Notes: a model not told the origin generated them from the letters alone. A stretch of DNA of 64,000 bases from Acidiphilium sp. PA (GCF_026191915.1 NZ_JAIMBY010000002.1:485302-549301), one strand, 5' to 3'; positions 37,579-46,849 are shown, counted from the stretch's first letter. Numbers and translations are program-made.

Positions 37579-39458
37579 GCGCGGTCCTCACGCTCGATCG
37601 GCTTTCCGTCGCACTCAAACGCGGTCGTGGCAAACCGATCGCGGTGCTCGACGACATCAACCTGACCGTCAACGCCGGCGAAATGACCGCGCTGGTCGGC
37701 GAAAGCGGGTCGGGCAAGACCATTGCCTCCCTCGGCGTAATCCGCCTGTTGCCGCGCAGTGCCAAAGTTTCCGGCCGGGTGATCCTGGCCGGCACGGATC
37801 TGACCAGCCTCACCGAGTCTGAAATGCGCAGCGTGCGCGGCCGCGACATCGGCATGGTGTTTCAGAACCCGCTCTCCGCGCTCAACCCGACGACGCGTGT
37901 GGGCAATCAGATCGCCGAAGTCTATCGTCTGCATACCGGCGAGACGGATCGCGCCGCCCGCGCCCGCGCGCTCGATCTGCTGGGTGAGGTCGGCATCCCC
38001 GAGCCCGCCGACCGGCTCGATGATTATCCGCATCAGTTTTCCGGCGGCATGCGCCAACGCGTGATGATCGCGATGGCGTTGGCCTGCTCACCGAAACTGC
38101 TGATCGCCGATGAACCAACCACCGGGCTTGATCTGCTGGTTGCGCGCCAGATTCTCGCCCTGCTCAGCCGGCTGCGGCGCGAACACCGGATGGGCGTATT
38201 GTTCATCACCCATGATCTGTCGATCGTCGAGCAACATGCCGACCAGGTGCATGTGCTCTACGCTGGCAAATCGGTCGAATGGGGCACCGCAAGGTCGTTC
38301 TTCGCCCAGCCGCGTCACCCCTACAGCCAGGCGCTGCTCGGCGCGGTGCCGCGGCTCGGCCAGACGCGCCTGGCCAGTATTCCCGGCAATCTGCCCGATC
38401 CGGAAACCCGGCCGCCCGGCTGCCGCTTCGCCCCGCGCTGCGCGTTCCGCGAGCCCGCCTGCGAAACCGCCTACCCGGCGCCGGAGACAACCGGCGGCAC
38501 GATGTTCGCATGCCGGCGCGGCCGCGAAATCAATCCCGCCGCAATGCTCGATGCCGTCCTCGATGATCCGGCGCCGATCGCCGCCCCATCGCGCGGCACG
38601 GCGCTGGAAGTGACCAGGCTCCACGTCGATTACGAGCGGACGGCCACAAGCTTTTTCCAGGGCATGATCGGGCGCAAGGATAAAATGCGCGCCCTGAGCG
38701 AAATTTCATTCAGTCTCGGGCAGGGCGAATGCCTTGGCATCGTCGGGCAGAGCGGATCGGGCAAATCCACCCTGGGCCGCGCCGTGTTGCAGATGATCCC
38801 GTATCAAGGTCACGTTATCTTGAACGGCGAAGCCTTCGACACGATGCCGCGGCAGCGGCGCAAGCGCGCCCGGCGCAGCATCCAGGTGGTGTTCCAGGAC
38901 CCGAAAGAATCGATGAATCCGCGCATGCGGATCGGTGACATCGTTGCCGAACCCCTGAAACTCGCCGGAATGCGCGGCCAGCGTGCACGAATGGCGCAGG
39001 CGGCCGCTCTGCTCGACCGTGTGGGGCTTTCCGAGCGCATGCTGAACCTGTTTCCCGGCTCGGTGTCCGGCGGCCAGGCGCAGCGGATCGCGATCGCGCG
39101 GGCCTTGGCCACGAATCCCGGCATAATCGTGCTTGACGAACCTACTTCGAGTCTCGATGTTTCAACGCAGGCTCTGTTGCTGAACCTTTTGAAAGATTTG
39201 GCGCGTCAAGATGGTTTGAGCTATATGCTGATCAGTCATGACATTGCTGCAGTCAGCTATATGGCCGACCGGATTGCCGTTTTGAACGGGGGTCGCATGG
39301 TTGAGTTCGGGACTGCGCAGGACGTGCTGACGCGACCAACCAATGCCTACACGCGCGAATTGATCGCCGCCTCGCCGCATTTCCGCACGAACCAACCGGG
39401 CGGACCGACTGAAACTATGGAATTTAACCCTTCAACCGTACAGCCGTCCGCCGTTTAA
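37575..39458 (+). CDS. Fused double ABC ATPase, DppD-DppF type
   Basis: The product has 627 residues and two complete nucleotide-binding domains in one chain. Domain 1 has Walker A G-E-S-G-S-G-K-T (42-49), signature S-G-G-M-R-Q-R-V and Walker B L-L-I-A-D-E-P. The oligopeptide/nickel C-terminal element [10 protein letters not shown] lies near 280-290. Domain 2 has Walker A G-Q-S-G-S-G-K-S (391-398), signature S-G-G-Q-A-Q-R-I and Walker B I-I-V-L-D-E-P. Such fusions (as in YejF/GsiA-type systems) serve peptide, glutathione or microcin-C-like importers. The stretch around 39120-39300 uses noticeably less GC-rich codons than the rest of the gene. Confidence 0.93.
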   Translation: MSAVLTLDRLSVALKRGRGKPIAVLDDINLTVNAGEMTALVGESGSGKTIASLGVIRLLPRSAKVSGRVILAGTDLTSLTESEMRSVRGRDIGMVFQNPLSALNPTTRVGNQIAEVYRLHTGETDRAARARALDLLGEVGIPEPADRLDDYPHQFSGGMRQRVMIAMALACSPKLLIADEPTTGLDLLVARQILALLSRLRREHRMGVLFITHDLSIVEQHADQVHVLYAGKSVEWGTARSFFAQPRHPYSQALLGAVPRLGQTRLASIPGNLPDPETRPPGCRFAPRCAFREPACETAYPAPETTGGTMFACRRGREINPAAMLDAVLDDPAPIAAPSRGTALEVTRLHVDYERTATSFFQGMIGRKDKMRALSEISFSLGQGECLGIVGQSGSGKSTLGRAVLQMIPYQGHVILNGEAFDTMPRQRRKRARRSIQVVFQDPKESMNPRMRIGDIVAEPLKLAGMRGQRARMAQAAALLDRVGLSERMLNLFPGSVSGGQAQRIAIARALATNPGIIVLDEPTSSLDVSTQALLLNLLKDLARQDGLSYMLISHDIAAVSYMADRIAVLNGGRMVEFGTAQDVLTRPTNAYTRELIAASPHFRTNQPGGPTETMEFNPSTVQPSAV

Positions 39459-39490
39459 ACTGCGACTGCATAGACCTAGGAGTTTGACCC

Positions 39491-40171
39491 ATGAATGAAA
39501 TCGTCCGACTTGTCCTGCTCACGGGTGGCCTCCTGGCCGTGATGCCCCTGTTACTGCTCATCACGCTGGTCGTTGCGTTCGAGCGCCTCTATTTGCTGAA
39601 AAAGACCATCAACGCGGGCAGCCGCATCCATGCCAAACTCCGGCAGGTCGGCTACGGCAATGTCGATGGCCTCCGCGAACTCGCCGAGGCCAACAGCAAA
39701 ACGCTGCAGGGCCATCTGATCGTCACCGCCCTCGCCTCGCGCGGCGAGACCATGGACGAGCTCGACAATCATCTCGAGGAAGAAATCATGGACAGCATGC
39801 CGCGGATCAATCGCGGTCTCTGGATCCTCGACACCTCGGTCACCATTGCACCGCTGCTGGGCCTGTTCGGCACCATCATCGGCATGATCCAGGCGTTCAA
39901 CGTGCTGTCCGCCCATGGCGGTCCGGCCAAGGTGACTGGCGGCATCGCGGATGCGTTGGTCTCGACCGGCGCGGGTCTGCTGATTGCGATCATCGCGGTG
40001 TATTTCGTCAACTACTTCAATGCCCTCAGCCGCCGCATCATCCAGCAGCTCGAACTGATCAAGGTCGTTCTGATCAACCGGTTCCACACCCGTGGCCTGG
40101 CGGACGGCACGGTCGGTGCGCCGTCCACCATGGCGGAATCCCGCGCTGCCGCCGAACTCGCGAGGGTCTGA
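39491..40171 (+). CDS. exbB: ExbB/TolQ/MotA family proton channel protein
   Basis: The product has 226 residues. A first membrane helix (about 7-30) precedes a cytoplasmic domain, then two helices (about 112-140 and 155-175) with T-S-V-T-I-A-P-L-L-G-L-F-G-T-I-I-G-M-I and the G-I-A-D-A-L-V-S-T-G-A-G-L pore run typical of ExbB. AGGAG stands 9 bases before the ATG. With ExbD it makes the proton-driven motor that energises TonB. Its place right after the ABC ATPase (32 bases) and before exbD, downstream of tonB and its receptors, argues for ExbB rather than TolQ. Confidence 0.92.
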   Translation: MNEIVRLVLLTGGLLAVMPLLLLITLVVAFERLYLLKKTINAGSRIHAKLRQVGYGNVDGLRELAEANSKTLQGHLIVTALASRGETMDELDNHLEEEIMDSMPRINRGLWILDTSVTIAPLLGLFGTIIGMIQAFNVLSAHGGPAKVTGGIADALVSTGAGLLIAIIAVYFVNYFNALSRRIIQQLELIKVVLINRFHTRGLADGTVGAPSTMAESRAAAELARV

Positions 40172-40174
40172 GCC

Positions 40175-40579
40175 ATGCGCCGCAAATCCAACCTGATGGA
40201 GCGCGAGCGCCCGCGTCTCGAAATCGTCCCGATGATCGACATCATGATGTTCCTTCTTGTGTTCTTCGTGATGATCGTCCTGAAGATGATCCCCGATTCC
40301 GGCGTCAAGCTGCAACTGCCGGGCGCATCCACCGCCAACGAGCTCAAACCCACGCAGATCGTCATCATGATCGATCCGCAGGGTGGCCTGCACGTGAAGA
40401 ACCAGGATATCACGCGGGCCGGGCTGCAGACCTATCTGACCGGACTGTACGATACCAACAAGAAGATCGACGTGATCATCGCCGGCGATAAATCGGTGAA
40501 GTATCAGCGGATCATGCAGGTCATGAACGCGGTGCGGAAATCCGGCATCACCGATGTCGGGCTTGCCACCAAGCACTGA
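40175..40579 (+). CDS. exbD: ExbD/TolR family protein
   Basis: The product has 134 residues. A basic N-terminus precedes one membrane helix (about 17-40) with the key aspartate D22 in V-P-M-I-D-I-M-M-F-L-L-V-F-F. The periplasmic domain ends in the D-K-S-V-K-Y-Q-R-I-M-Q-V-M motif. It is the second part of the TonB motor. It starts 3 bases after exbB. The last 26 bases are also the start of the xerC-like gene in another frame. Confidence 0.93.
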   Translation: MRRKSNLMERERPRLEIVPMIDIMMFLLVFFVMIVLKMIPDSGVKLQLPGASTANELKPTQIVIMIDPQGGLHVKNQDITRAGLQTYLTGLYDTNKKIDVIIAGDKSVKYQRIMQVMNAVRKSGITDVGLATKH

Positions 40580-41489
40580 AACCGCGGTTGCGTTGCGGGC
40601 GGCGTTCCTGGCCTATCTGGCCGGCGAACGTCGCGGCGCCGCCAAGACGATCGAGACCTATGGCGGCGATCTGGCCGCGTTTATCGGCTTTCTGACCTTT
40701 CATATCGCAAGCGAACCGACCGGGGCGGACCTCGCAGCGGTCTCGCTGGCCGATCTGCGCGCATACCTGGCGCGGGTTGCCGCCCACGGCGCCGGCAACG
40801 CCACGCGGGCGAAAAAACTCTCGGCCATCCGCAGCTTCTATCGTTACCTTCGGCTGCGCCACGGCATCACGAATGAAGCGCCTGGCCTGATCCTGACGCC
40901 GCGTAGCCGCCGCCCGCTGCCGCGCGCGCTGACCGCACCGGATGCCCGCGCGGTCGTCGAGGCGCTGGGCGATACCGCGACGAGCCAGGCCCTCGCCGCG
41001 CGCGACAACGCGGTGATGGCCCTGTTGTACGGCGCCGGGCTGCGCATCAACGAGGCGCTTTCACTCGACTGGCGCGACCTGCCGCCGCCGGATGCTCCGC
41101 TGCGTGTGCGCGGCAAGGGCGGCAGGCAACGCATCGTGCCACTGCTGGCGGCGGTGCGCGCGGCACTCGCCGATTGGGCCGCCCACCACCCCGCTCCGGC
41201 GCCGGATGCGCCGCTGTTTCTCGGCGCGCGCGGTGCGCGGCTGAATGCCGGGGTGGTGCAAAAGCATCTTCGCGCGTTTCGCCGCGCCAACGGGCTGCCC
41301 GAGCACGCGACGCCGCATGCGCTGCGTCACTCCTTCGCCACGCATCTGCTGGCCGCCGGGGCGGATCTGCGCGCAATCCAGGAACTGCTCGGCCACGCCA
41401 GCCTGTCGACCACGCAGCGCTACACCGCGGTCGATACCGCGCAACTGCTATCGGTGTGGCAGAACGCCCACCCGCGCGCCAGGTCCTGA
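40554..41489 (+). CDS. xerC: XerC-type tyrosine recombinase
   Basis: The product has 311 residues. The N-terminal SAM-like DNA-binding domain (about 10-110) has T-I-E-T-Y-G-G-D-L and S-A-I-R-S-F-Y-R-Y-L. In the catalytic domain all residues are visible: R164 (G-A-G-L-R-I-N-E), K188 (R-G-K-G-G-R), H255 and R258 (H-A-L-R-H-S-F-A-T-H-L), H281 (L-G-H-A-S-L) and Y290 (Q-R-Y-T). It resolves chromosome dimers at dif with XerD. Full length and the Xer pattern make a chromosomal role more likely than a mobile one. The ATG lies 26 bases inside exbD; a TTG at 40563 is an alternative. Confidence 0.88.
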   Translation: MSGLPPSTETAVALRAAFLAYLAGERRGAAKTIETYGGDLAAFIGFLTFHIASEPTGADLAAVSLADLRAYLARVAAHGAGNATRAKKLSAIRSFYRYLRLRHGITNEAPGLILTPRSRRPLPRALTAPDARAVVEALGDTATSQALAARDNAVMALLYGAGLRINEALSLDWRDLPPPDAPLRVRGKGGRQRIVPLLAAVRAALADWAAHHPAPAPDAPLFLGARGARLNAGVVQKHLRAFRRANGLPEHATPHALRHSFATHLLAAGADLRAIQELLGHASLSTTQRYTAVDTAQLLSVWQNAHPRARS

Positions 41490-41526
41490 TCAGACGAGAC
41501 AGGCGGCGGATCGAGTGCTAAAGACT

Positions 41527-41546
41527 GTCCCTCATCGATAAGGGAC
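41527..41546 (+). promoter_or_regulatory. Near-perfect palindrome over the ribosome site of the SDR gene
   Basis: GTCCCT-catcgata-AGGGAC (18 of 20 bases symmetric) lies 6 bases before the ATG and covers the purine-rich stretch that would act as ribosome site. It may be an operator of a sugar-responsive regulator or an mRNA hairpin that hides the ribosome site. Confidence 0.5.
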
Positions 41547-41552
41547 GGAAAC

Positions 41553-42302
41553 ATGAACCAGCAGAATCGCTTCGATCAACAATGCGCCGTGGTAACCGGC
41601 GGTGCCGCCGGCATCGGCCTCGCCGTGGCCGGCCGGATCATTGCCGAGGGGGGGCGCGTGGCCATCTGGGACCGCAACCCGGCCGATATCGATGCTGCGG
41701 TAGCAAAATTCGGCGATCAGGCTATGGGCGTGCCGGTCGATGTGACCGATTGGGCGGCGATCGAACAGGCGGCGCAAACGACGGATGCGGCGTTCGGCCA
41801 TATCGATATCCTGATCGCCAGCGCCGGCATCACAGGCCCGAACGCGACCACATGGGAGTATCCGGTCGCGGACTGGCAGCAGGTGTTCGCCGTCAATCTG
41901 CACGGTGTGTTCCACGCCAACAAGGCCGTCGTGCCTTACATGCTGGCCAGGGATACCGGCCGGATCGTCAACATCGCCTCCATTGCCGGCAAGGAGGGCA
42001 ATCCCAACGCCTCGGCCTACAGCGCCTCGAAGGCAGCCGTGATCGGCCTGACCAAATCGCTCGGCAAGGAACTCGCCAAGTCCGGCATCACCGTCAATTG
42101 CGTCACGCCGGCCGCCGTCCGCACCGCGATTTTCGATCAGATGACCCAGCAGCATATCGATTTCATGCTCTCGAAAATCCCGATGGGGCGCTTCGGCACG
42201 GTCGATGAAATTGCAGCGCTGGTCTGCTGGCTCGCATCCCGCGAGTGCTCATTCACGACCGGCGGCGTATTCGATATTTCCGGCGGCCGCGCGACCTATT
42301 GA
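41553..42302 (+). CDS. Short-chain dehydrogenase/reductase, probably sugar or keto-deoxy-sugar-acid dehydrogenase
   Basis: The product has 249 residues, a classical SDR. The cofactor loop is T-G-G-A-A-G-I-G (15-22), with an acidic residue at the end of the second strand (A-I-W-D) that favours NAD. The catalytic set is S143, Y156 and K160 (Y-S-A-S-K), with I-A-S-A-G where N-A-G is usual. It is convergent with the ABC permease gene (3 bases between stops) and sits at the edge of the sugar-acid island. A role as aldose 1-dehydrogenase or 2-keto-3-deoxy-aldonate dehydrogenase is therefore likely. Sequence alone could also fit a FabG-like reductase. Confidence 0.82.
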   Translation: MNQQNRFDQQCAVVTGGAAGIGLAVAGRIIAEGGRVAIWDRNPADIDAAVAKFGDQAMGVPVDVTDWAAIEQAAQTTDAAFGHIDILIASAGITGPNATTWEYPVADWQQVFAVNLHGVFHANKAVVPYMLARDTGRIVNIASIAGKEGNPNASAYSASKAAVIGLTKSLGKELAKSGITVNCVTPAAVRTAIFDQMTQQHIDFMLSKIPMGRFGTVDEIAALVCWLASRECSFTTGGVFDISGGRATY

Positions 42303-42305
42303 GCC

Positions 42306-43265
42306 TCAGGTCTCGCGTTCGCGCCCATAGGCAAGCAACAGGCCGAGGATGACGACGCCGTAGGCGATGCTGCGCACGTAATCGGGCATGTTCAGCGCGA
42401 GCAGCACCGAAACGAGCACGGTCAGGCTGATCGCCCCGGCGGCAACACCGAGGTAATGACCCCGCCCGCCCAGGATATTGACGCCGCCGATCACCACGGC
42501 GGCGATCGATGTGAACAAATAAGGATCGCCCATGCCGAGCGAGGCCTGGCCGCCGAACCCGACCAGCAGAATCCCTGCAAGCGCCGCGAAGAAACCGCTG
42601 GCGGCATAAAGCATGATCGTCATGCCGCGCGCATCGATCCCGGCGAGCACGGCGGCACGCGGATTGTTGCCGAGTGCGTAGGTGGCGCGGCCAAATCTGG
42701 TGATGTTCAGCGCCAGTGTGACCAGCACGATCACGACCAGCCAGAGCAGCAAGGCGTCCGGGATGCCGAAGAGGCTGTCATGCGCCAGCGCCTGCACAAA
42801 GGGAGGGGCGTAGGAGGAGCAGGCCGAGCAGGTGAAGCCGCCGGTAAAGCCGAGCACCAGCCCCTCGATGATGCCGTTCATCGCCAGCGTCATCACCACC
42901 GCCGGGATGCCGAAAATGGCCACCCCTGCCCCGTTGATGGCGCCGATGACGACACCCATGACCAGCGCGGCGACGATGGCGATGGGCGCGCGTGATTCCA
43001 GCCCCAGCGAGGTCGTGGTCAGCACGATCGCGCCGGCGTTGAGCACCCAGGGCACCGAGAGGTCGATGCCGCCGATCAGGATCACGAAGCACTGCCCCGC
43101 CGCAACCAGCCCGACGAAGGATGCGATGACCAGAATACTCTCGACGCTGGCAAGACCGAGAAATCCCGGATGAACCGCCTGACCGAGCAGGAACAGCGCC
43201 ACGGCGGCGGCGATCGCATAGACAACCCGGCGGGATTCCGCCGCCATGGATCTGAATCCGTTCAT
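42306..43265 (-). CDS. Ribose-type ABC sugar transporter permease (second)
   Basis: The product has 319 residues with about nine or ten membrane segments. It shows the RbsC-family markers G-Q-C-F-V-I-L-I-G-G-I-D-L-S-V and the cytoplasmic coupling loop T-R-F-G-R-A-T-Y-A-L-G-N-N-P-R-A-A with G-I-D-A-R. The periplasmic loop at 139-148 contains two cysteines (C-S-A-C). It is the last gene of the seven-gene minus-strand operon, and its ATG overlaps the stop of the first permease (ATGA). Probably forms a heterodimeric channel with it. Confidence 0.9.
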   Translation of the reverse strand: MNGFRSMAAESRRVVYAIAAAVALFLLGQAVHPGFLGLASVESILVIASFVGLVAAGQCFVILIGGIDLSVPWVLNAGAIVLTTTSLGLESRAPIAIVAALVMGVVIGAINGAGVAIFGIPAVVMTLAMNGIIEGLVLGFTGGFTCSACSSYAPPFVQALAHDSLFGIPDALLLWLVVIVLVTLALNITRFGRATYALGNNPRAAVLAGIDARGMTIMLYAASGFFAALAGILLVGFGGQASLGMGDPYLFTSIAAVVIGGVNILGGRGHYLGVAAGAISLTVLVSVLLALNMPDYVRSIAYGVVILGLLLAYGRERET

Positions 43266-44263
43266 TTGGGCCTCCGCCGGATGGTGCCGCCGATCACACC
43301 GCCGACCACCACGGCGATCAGCAGGAACACGCCCTCGTAGAAAGATTGGAACAACGGGTTGACGTGCCCGAAGAACAGGATGTTGACGATCAGCGTGGTG
43401 ATGAGCGCGCCCGCAATTGCCCCGATTGCCGAACCCCGCCCGCCGAACAGCGAAACACCGCCGAGCACCACCGCGACGATCGAGGACAGGGTATAGGAAT
43501 TGCCGGTGGTGGCATCGCCCGCGGTGGCCGATGCGGCGAGGAACAGGCCGGCGGCGGCGGCGAGCGTGCCATCCAGCATATAGGCGATGATCTTGGTACG
43601 CAGGATGTTCACGCCCAGCGCGCGGGCCGCGGCTTCATCATTGCCGATCGCATACAAATCGACCCCGGCGCGGGAGCGGCGGAACGCCGACCACGCGAGT
43701 GCCAGCACAACGATAAAGATCAACGCGTAGGGCGCATTCGGGTTGACCAGAAAATTCGTGAAGGCCGGCGGGATCATCCCGCCCGGTTCAGGCAATACGC
43801 GGATCGCAAGCCCCTGATAGATCGACAGCGTGCCAAGCGTGACGACGATCGGCTGCAACCGGCCCAGCGCAACCAGCAAGCCGTTGACCAGACCGCACGC
43901 GGCGCCCACCAGCAGAATGACCACCGACCAGCCCAACGCGCTGGCCAGCGATTTCCCCATGGTCACCGCGGCCATCGCGTTGGCAAGATCGACCACGCCG
44001 CCCACTGAGAGATCGATGCCCTTGGTCAGCACCACGAAGCATTGCCCGACCGCGGCAAACACCAGCGGCACGGCGCTGTTCACCGTCGATGTCAGTTCGA
44101 AATTGCCCGGCAGGCGCTGCTGTTCGATACCGTAGATCACGATGAACCCGACGATCGCAATCAGCAGGATCGCCCCGGCCAGGATCAGGCCGATGTTCTG
44201 CGCGATCAGATGGCCAAGCCGGTTGCCGCGCGGCAGCGCATCGGCCGTCGTGTCAGGCTGCAT
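43262..44263 (-). CDS. Ribose-type ABC sugar transporter permease (first)
   Basis: The product has 333 residues. It is an RbsC-like membrane protein with A-V-G-Q-C-F-V-V-L-T-K-G-I-D-L-S-V-G-G and the coupling loop S-R-A-G-V-D-L-Y-A-I-G-N-D-E-A-A-A. Two different permeases in one operon is a known variant of sugar importers of this class. It overlaps the ATPase end by 11 bases and the second permease by 4. Confidence 0.9.
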   Translation of the reverse strand: MQPDTTADALPRGNRLGHLIAQNIGLILAGAILLIAIVGFIVIYGIEQQRLPGNFELTSTVNSAVPLVFAAVGQCFVVLTKGIDLSVGGVVDLANAMAAVTMGKSLASALGWSVVILLVGAACGLVNGLLVALGRLQPIVVTLGTLSIYQGLAIRVLPEPGGMIPPAFTNFLVNPNAPYALIFIVVLALAWSAFRRSRAGVDLYAIGNDEAAARALGVNILRTKIIAYMLDGTLAAAAGLFLAASATAGDATTGNSYTLSSIVAVVLGGVSLFGGRGSAIGAIAGALITTLIVNILFFGHVNPLFQSFYEGVFLLIAVVVGGVIGGTIRRRPK

Positions 44264-45761
44264 GGGCAGACTCGCGCATGGCCGCGGAAACGATCGCCTC
44301 GGCTGTCAGACCGACGCCGGGCAGATCAGCGACGAAGGCCCCCCGGCGCATCACCAGCACGCGGTGGCAGAGATGAGCGAGTTCCTCGGCATCGGAGGAA
44401 TAGAACAATATGGCGTAGCCCTCGCGCGCGAGCTTGGCGACCAGATCGTAGATTTCGTGCTTCGTCGCAACATCGACCCCCCGCGTGACATCGTACAACA
44501 GCAGAATGCGCGCCTTGGTCAGCAGCCAGCGGCCGAGCAGAACCTTCTGCTGATTGCCGCCCGACAGCACGCCGACCGGCTGCGCCGGGCTCGGCGTGCG
44601 GATGGCGAGCTGCGCGATCGTGTCATCGACCAGCGCGCGCTCCGCACCGCGCCGGATCGCGCCGAACTGCGACAGCCGGGCGAGAATCGGCAGGGTCAGA
44701 TTGTCGCGGATTTTGAGCGGCAGGAATAACCCCTCGCTCTTGCGATCCTCCGGGACCAGCGCAATGCCGGCGCGGATCGCATCGCGCGGTGATCTGATGC
44801 GCAGGGTGCGGCCATTCTGCTTGATCTCGCCCTGGCTGAAGCCGGGCGCACCGAACAAGCCGAAGAACAGGCTGCGATGACCATGACCGGCAAGACCACC
44901 GATGCCGAGGATCTCGCCGGGCGACAGCGCGAGGTCGAGCGGTGCGATCCCCTCGCCAGCGACGCCACGCAGCGTGAGCACCGGCGGATTGTCCGGAGCC
45001 GGTGTGCGGACGGGAAACAGCGCTTCGAGCTGCCGGCCGGTCATCAGCGTGATCGCCTCATCCTCGCCGATCGTATCGAAACAACCGACATCGGTACCGT
45101 TGCGGAAAATCGTGATGCGATCGGCAACGGCGGCAATCTCGCCCCAGCGATGCGAGGTGAACACGATCGCCGTGCCGCCGTCGCGCAAAGCGCGGATCTG
45201 CCCGAACAGCCAGGCCACTTCGCGCTCGACCAGGGCGGACGTCGGCTCATCGAGCAGCAGGATGCGCGGTTTCGCAAGAATGACGCGGGCGATTTCGATG
45301 ATCTGGCGTTCGGCGAGCGCGATGTCGGCGGTCAGGGCGCGCGGATCGATATGCGTGATGCCGAGCGCGGCGAGTTCGCGTTCGGCGACCTCGGGCATCG
45401 CCGCGCGATCGATCAGCCCGAACCGCCCGCGCGGCTCGCGCCCCAGCAGCAGGTTTTCGGCAACGGTCATGAACGGCAGCAGGGTCAGTTCCTGGAACAC
45501 CGTGCCGATGCCATACCGGCGCGATGCGGCGATGCCGCTGTGCGCGGGTTCGCCCTCGATCGTCACGCCACCCGCATCGGGGGTGATCCGTCCGCCGAGG
45601 ATCTTGATCAGGGTCGATTTTCCGGCGCCATTCTCACCGACCAGCGCATGAACGCTGCCCGGTGAGATCGCGATCGAGGCGCCGACGAGCGCCTTGACCC
45701 CGCCGAACGATTTGCTGACCGACTGTGCCGCAATGGCGGCAACCGCCGGTACTGCCGGCAT
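44253..45761 (-). CDS. Ribose-type ABC sugar transporter ATPase (double domain)
   Basis: The product has 502 residues from the ATG at 45761. Domain 1 has Walker A G-E-N-G-A-G-K-S (42-49) and Walker B I-L-L-L-D-E-P, but the signature region reads A-L-A-E-R-Q-I. Domain 2 lacks a standard Walker A lysine motif (G-L-A-G-H-G-H-R), keeps a clear signature S-G-G-N-Q-Q-K and has an altered Walker B: L-L-L-Y-D-V-T-R-G where L-L-L-D-E-P-T-R-G is usual. So only one full ATP site is expected, as is common for this class, here with further drift. The binding-protein gene ends 2 bases before it. Confidence 0.91.
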   Translation of the reverse strand: MPAVPAVAAIAAQSVSKSFGGVKALVGASIAISPGSVHALVGENGAGKSTLIKILGGRITPDAGGVTIEGEPAHSGIAASRRYGIGTVFQELTLLPFMTVAENLLLGREPRGRFGLIDRAAMPEVAERELAALGITHIDPRALTADIALAERQIIEIARVILAKPRILLLDEPTSALVEREVAWLFGQIRALRDGGTAIVFTSHRWGEIAAVADRITIFRNGTDVGCFDTIGEDEAITLMTGRQLEALFPVRTPAPDNPPVLTLRGVAGEGIAPLDLALSPGEILGIGGLAGHGHRSLFFGLFGAPGFSQGEIKQNGRTLRIRSPRDAIRAGIALVPEDRKSEGLFLPLKIRDNLTLPILARLSQFGAIRRGAERALVDDTIAQLAIRTPSPAQPVGVLSGGNQQKVLLGRWLLTKARILLLYDVTRGVDVATKHEIYDLVAKLAREGYAILFYSSDAEELAHLCHRVLVMRRGAFVADLPGVGLTAEAIVSAAMRESAHAA

Positions 45762-45763
45762 CG

Positions 45764-46849
45764 TCAAACCTTCGGCAGATGAACGGTCAGGGTTCCAGGC
45801 CCCGGCGTCCCATGCAGCGCCGCGTTCACGCCGATTTTGACGACGGCATTTGGCCCGCTGTCGGTGAAGTCGGTGAAGAAACTGTCGGTCATCTGCGGAA
45901 ACACGGTCTGGCCGACTTTGACAGTCGCATCCGTCACGAACGGGAACGGGATGGTGATGTCGCGGCGCGGATAGGTCTTGTTCAGAATGCGCCGCGCAAG
46001 TTCGAGCGCCACCAGCACAAGATAAGGCGGTTGCCCGATCGACAGGCCGTCCACCTTCTGCCCCATGTAGCCGATCATGAACTTGCGGAATCCGTTTTCC
46101 GCCTCCCCGGCGGTCGGCGGCAGCGGCGTACGCTTGGCCGCGATAAACGCTTTCAACACGCCATCGGTACCGCCCTGGCACCAGATGCCGTCAATTTTCG
46201 GCAGGCTCGGCAGAATGGCGGCGGTGTTCTTCTCGGCGGTCGCGGAATCCCAGTCCCCCGCATACCGGTTGACGATCTTGATCCCAGGATGCTTCTGCCA
46301 GACGGATTCAGCACCCTTGTTGCGCTGCTCATTGACCGTCGTGCCGGCCACACCGGTCACCATGATCACGTTGCCCTGCCCGCCGATTTTCTTGGCAACC
46401 CAATCGGCCAGCGTTTCACCGAATTTGAACTGGTCGGTATTTACTTTGATGGCAGCCGGCGTCGTCACGACGTTATCGAACGAGATCACCAGAATGCCGC
46501 GCGCATGCGCCTGCTGGATAATGCCGTTGAGCCCGGTCGGTGATGCGGCGTCGACCAGAATGGCGTCGACACGCTCGGCAATCATCCCGGAAATCTGTTG
46601 GCTTTCCTGGCTGACATTGTTGCCGGAGTTGAAATAACTGCCCTCGACCTGACTTTTGTAGGGCTCCATCTCGAGCGCGGCCTTGAACAGATTGACCATT
46701 TCAATCCGCCATTCATTGCCGATGTATGAGTTCGACAGCGCGATCTTGAATTTTTTCGGAGCGGCGAAAGCCGAACGCGGCACCGCGGCCAGCCCGGCCC
46801 CGGCAGCCATGCCGGCGATAACGGCGCGGCGCGTTGCGTCTTGATTCAT
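45764..46849 (-). CDS. Sugar ABC transporter substrate-binding protein (ribose/LacI-like fold)
   Basis: The product has 361 residues. The start ATG 46849 has an excellent AAGGAGG upstream. The signal has a twin arginine (A-T-R-R-A-V-I-A-G) and ends S-A-F-A-A-P. The type I periplasmic fold has I-A-L-S-N-S-Y-I-G-N-E-W-R at the start, D-A-I-L-V-D-A-A-S-P-T-G, I-S-F-D-N-V, V-T-G-V-A-G-T-T-V-N-E-Q-R and W-C-Q-G-G-T-D-G. It binds a monosaccharide or sugar acid and feeds the two permeases. The enzymes around it suggest an aldose or aldonate. Confidence 0.9.
   Translation of the reverse strand: MNQDATRRAVIAGMAAGAGLAAVPRSAFAAPKKFKIALSNSYIGNEWRIEMVNLFKAALEMEPYKSQVEGSYFNSGNNVSQESQQISGMIAERVDAILVDAASPTGLNGIIQQAHARGILVISFDNVVTTPAAIKVNTDQFKFGETLADWVAKKIGGQGNVIMVTGVAGTTVNEQRNKGAESVWQKHPGIKIVNRYAGDWDSATAEKNTAAILPSLPKIDGIWCQGGTDGVLKAFIAAKRTPLPPTAGEAENGFRKFMIGYMGQKVDGLSIGQPPYLVLVALELARRILNKTYPRRDITIPFPFVTDATVKVGQTVFPQMTDSFFTDFTDSGPNAVVKIGVNAALHGTPGPGTLTVHLPKV

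Noticed and set aside
40554..41489. XerC-like recombinase as sign of a mobile element
   Set aside because: Full-length Xer-type protein without att repeats, cargo or other mobile genes nearby. A chromosomal role is more likely.
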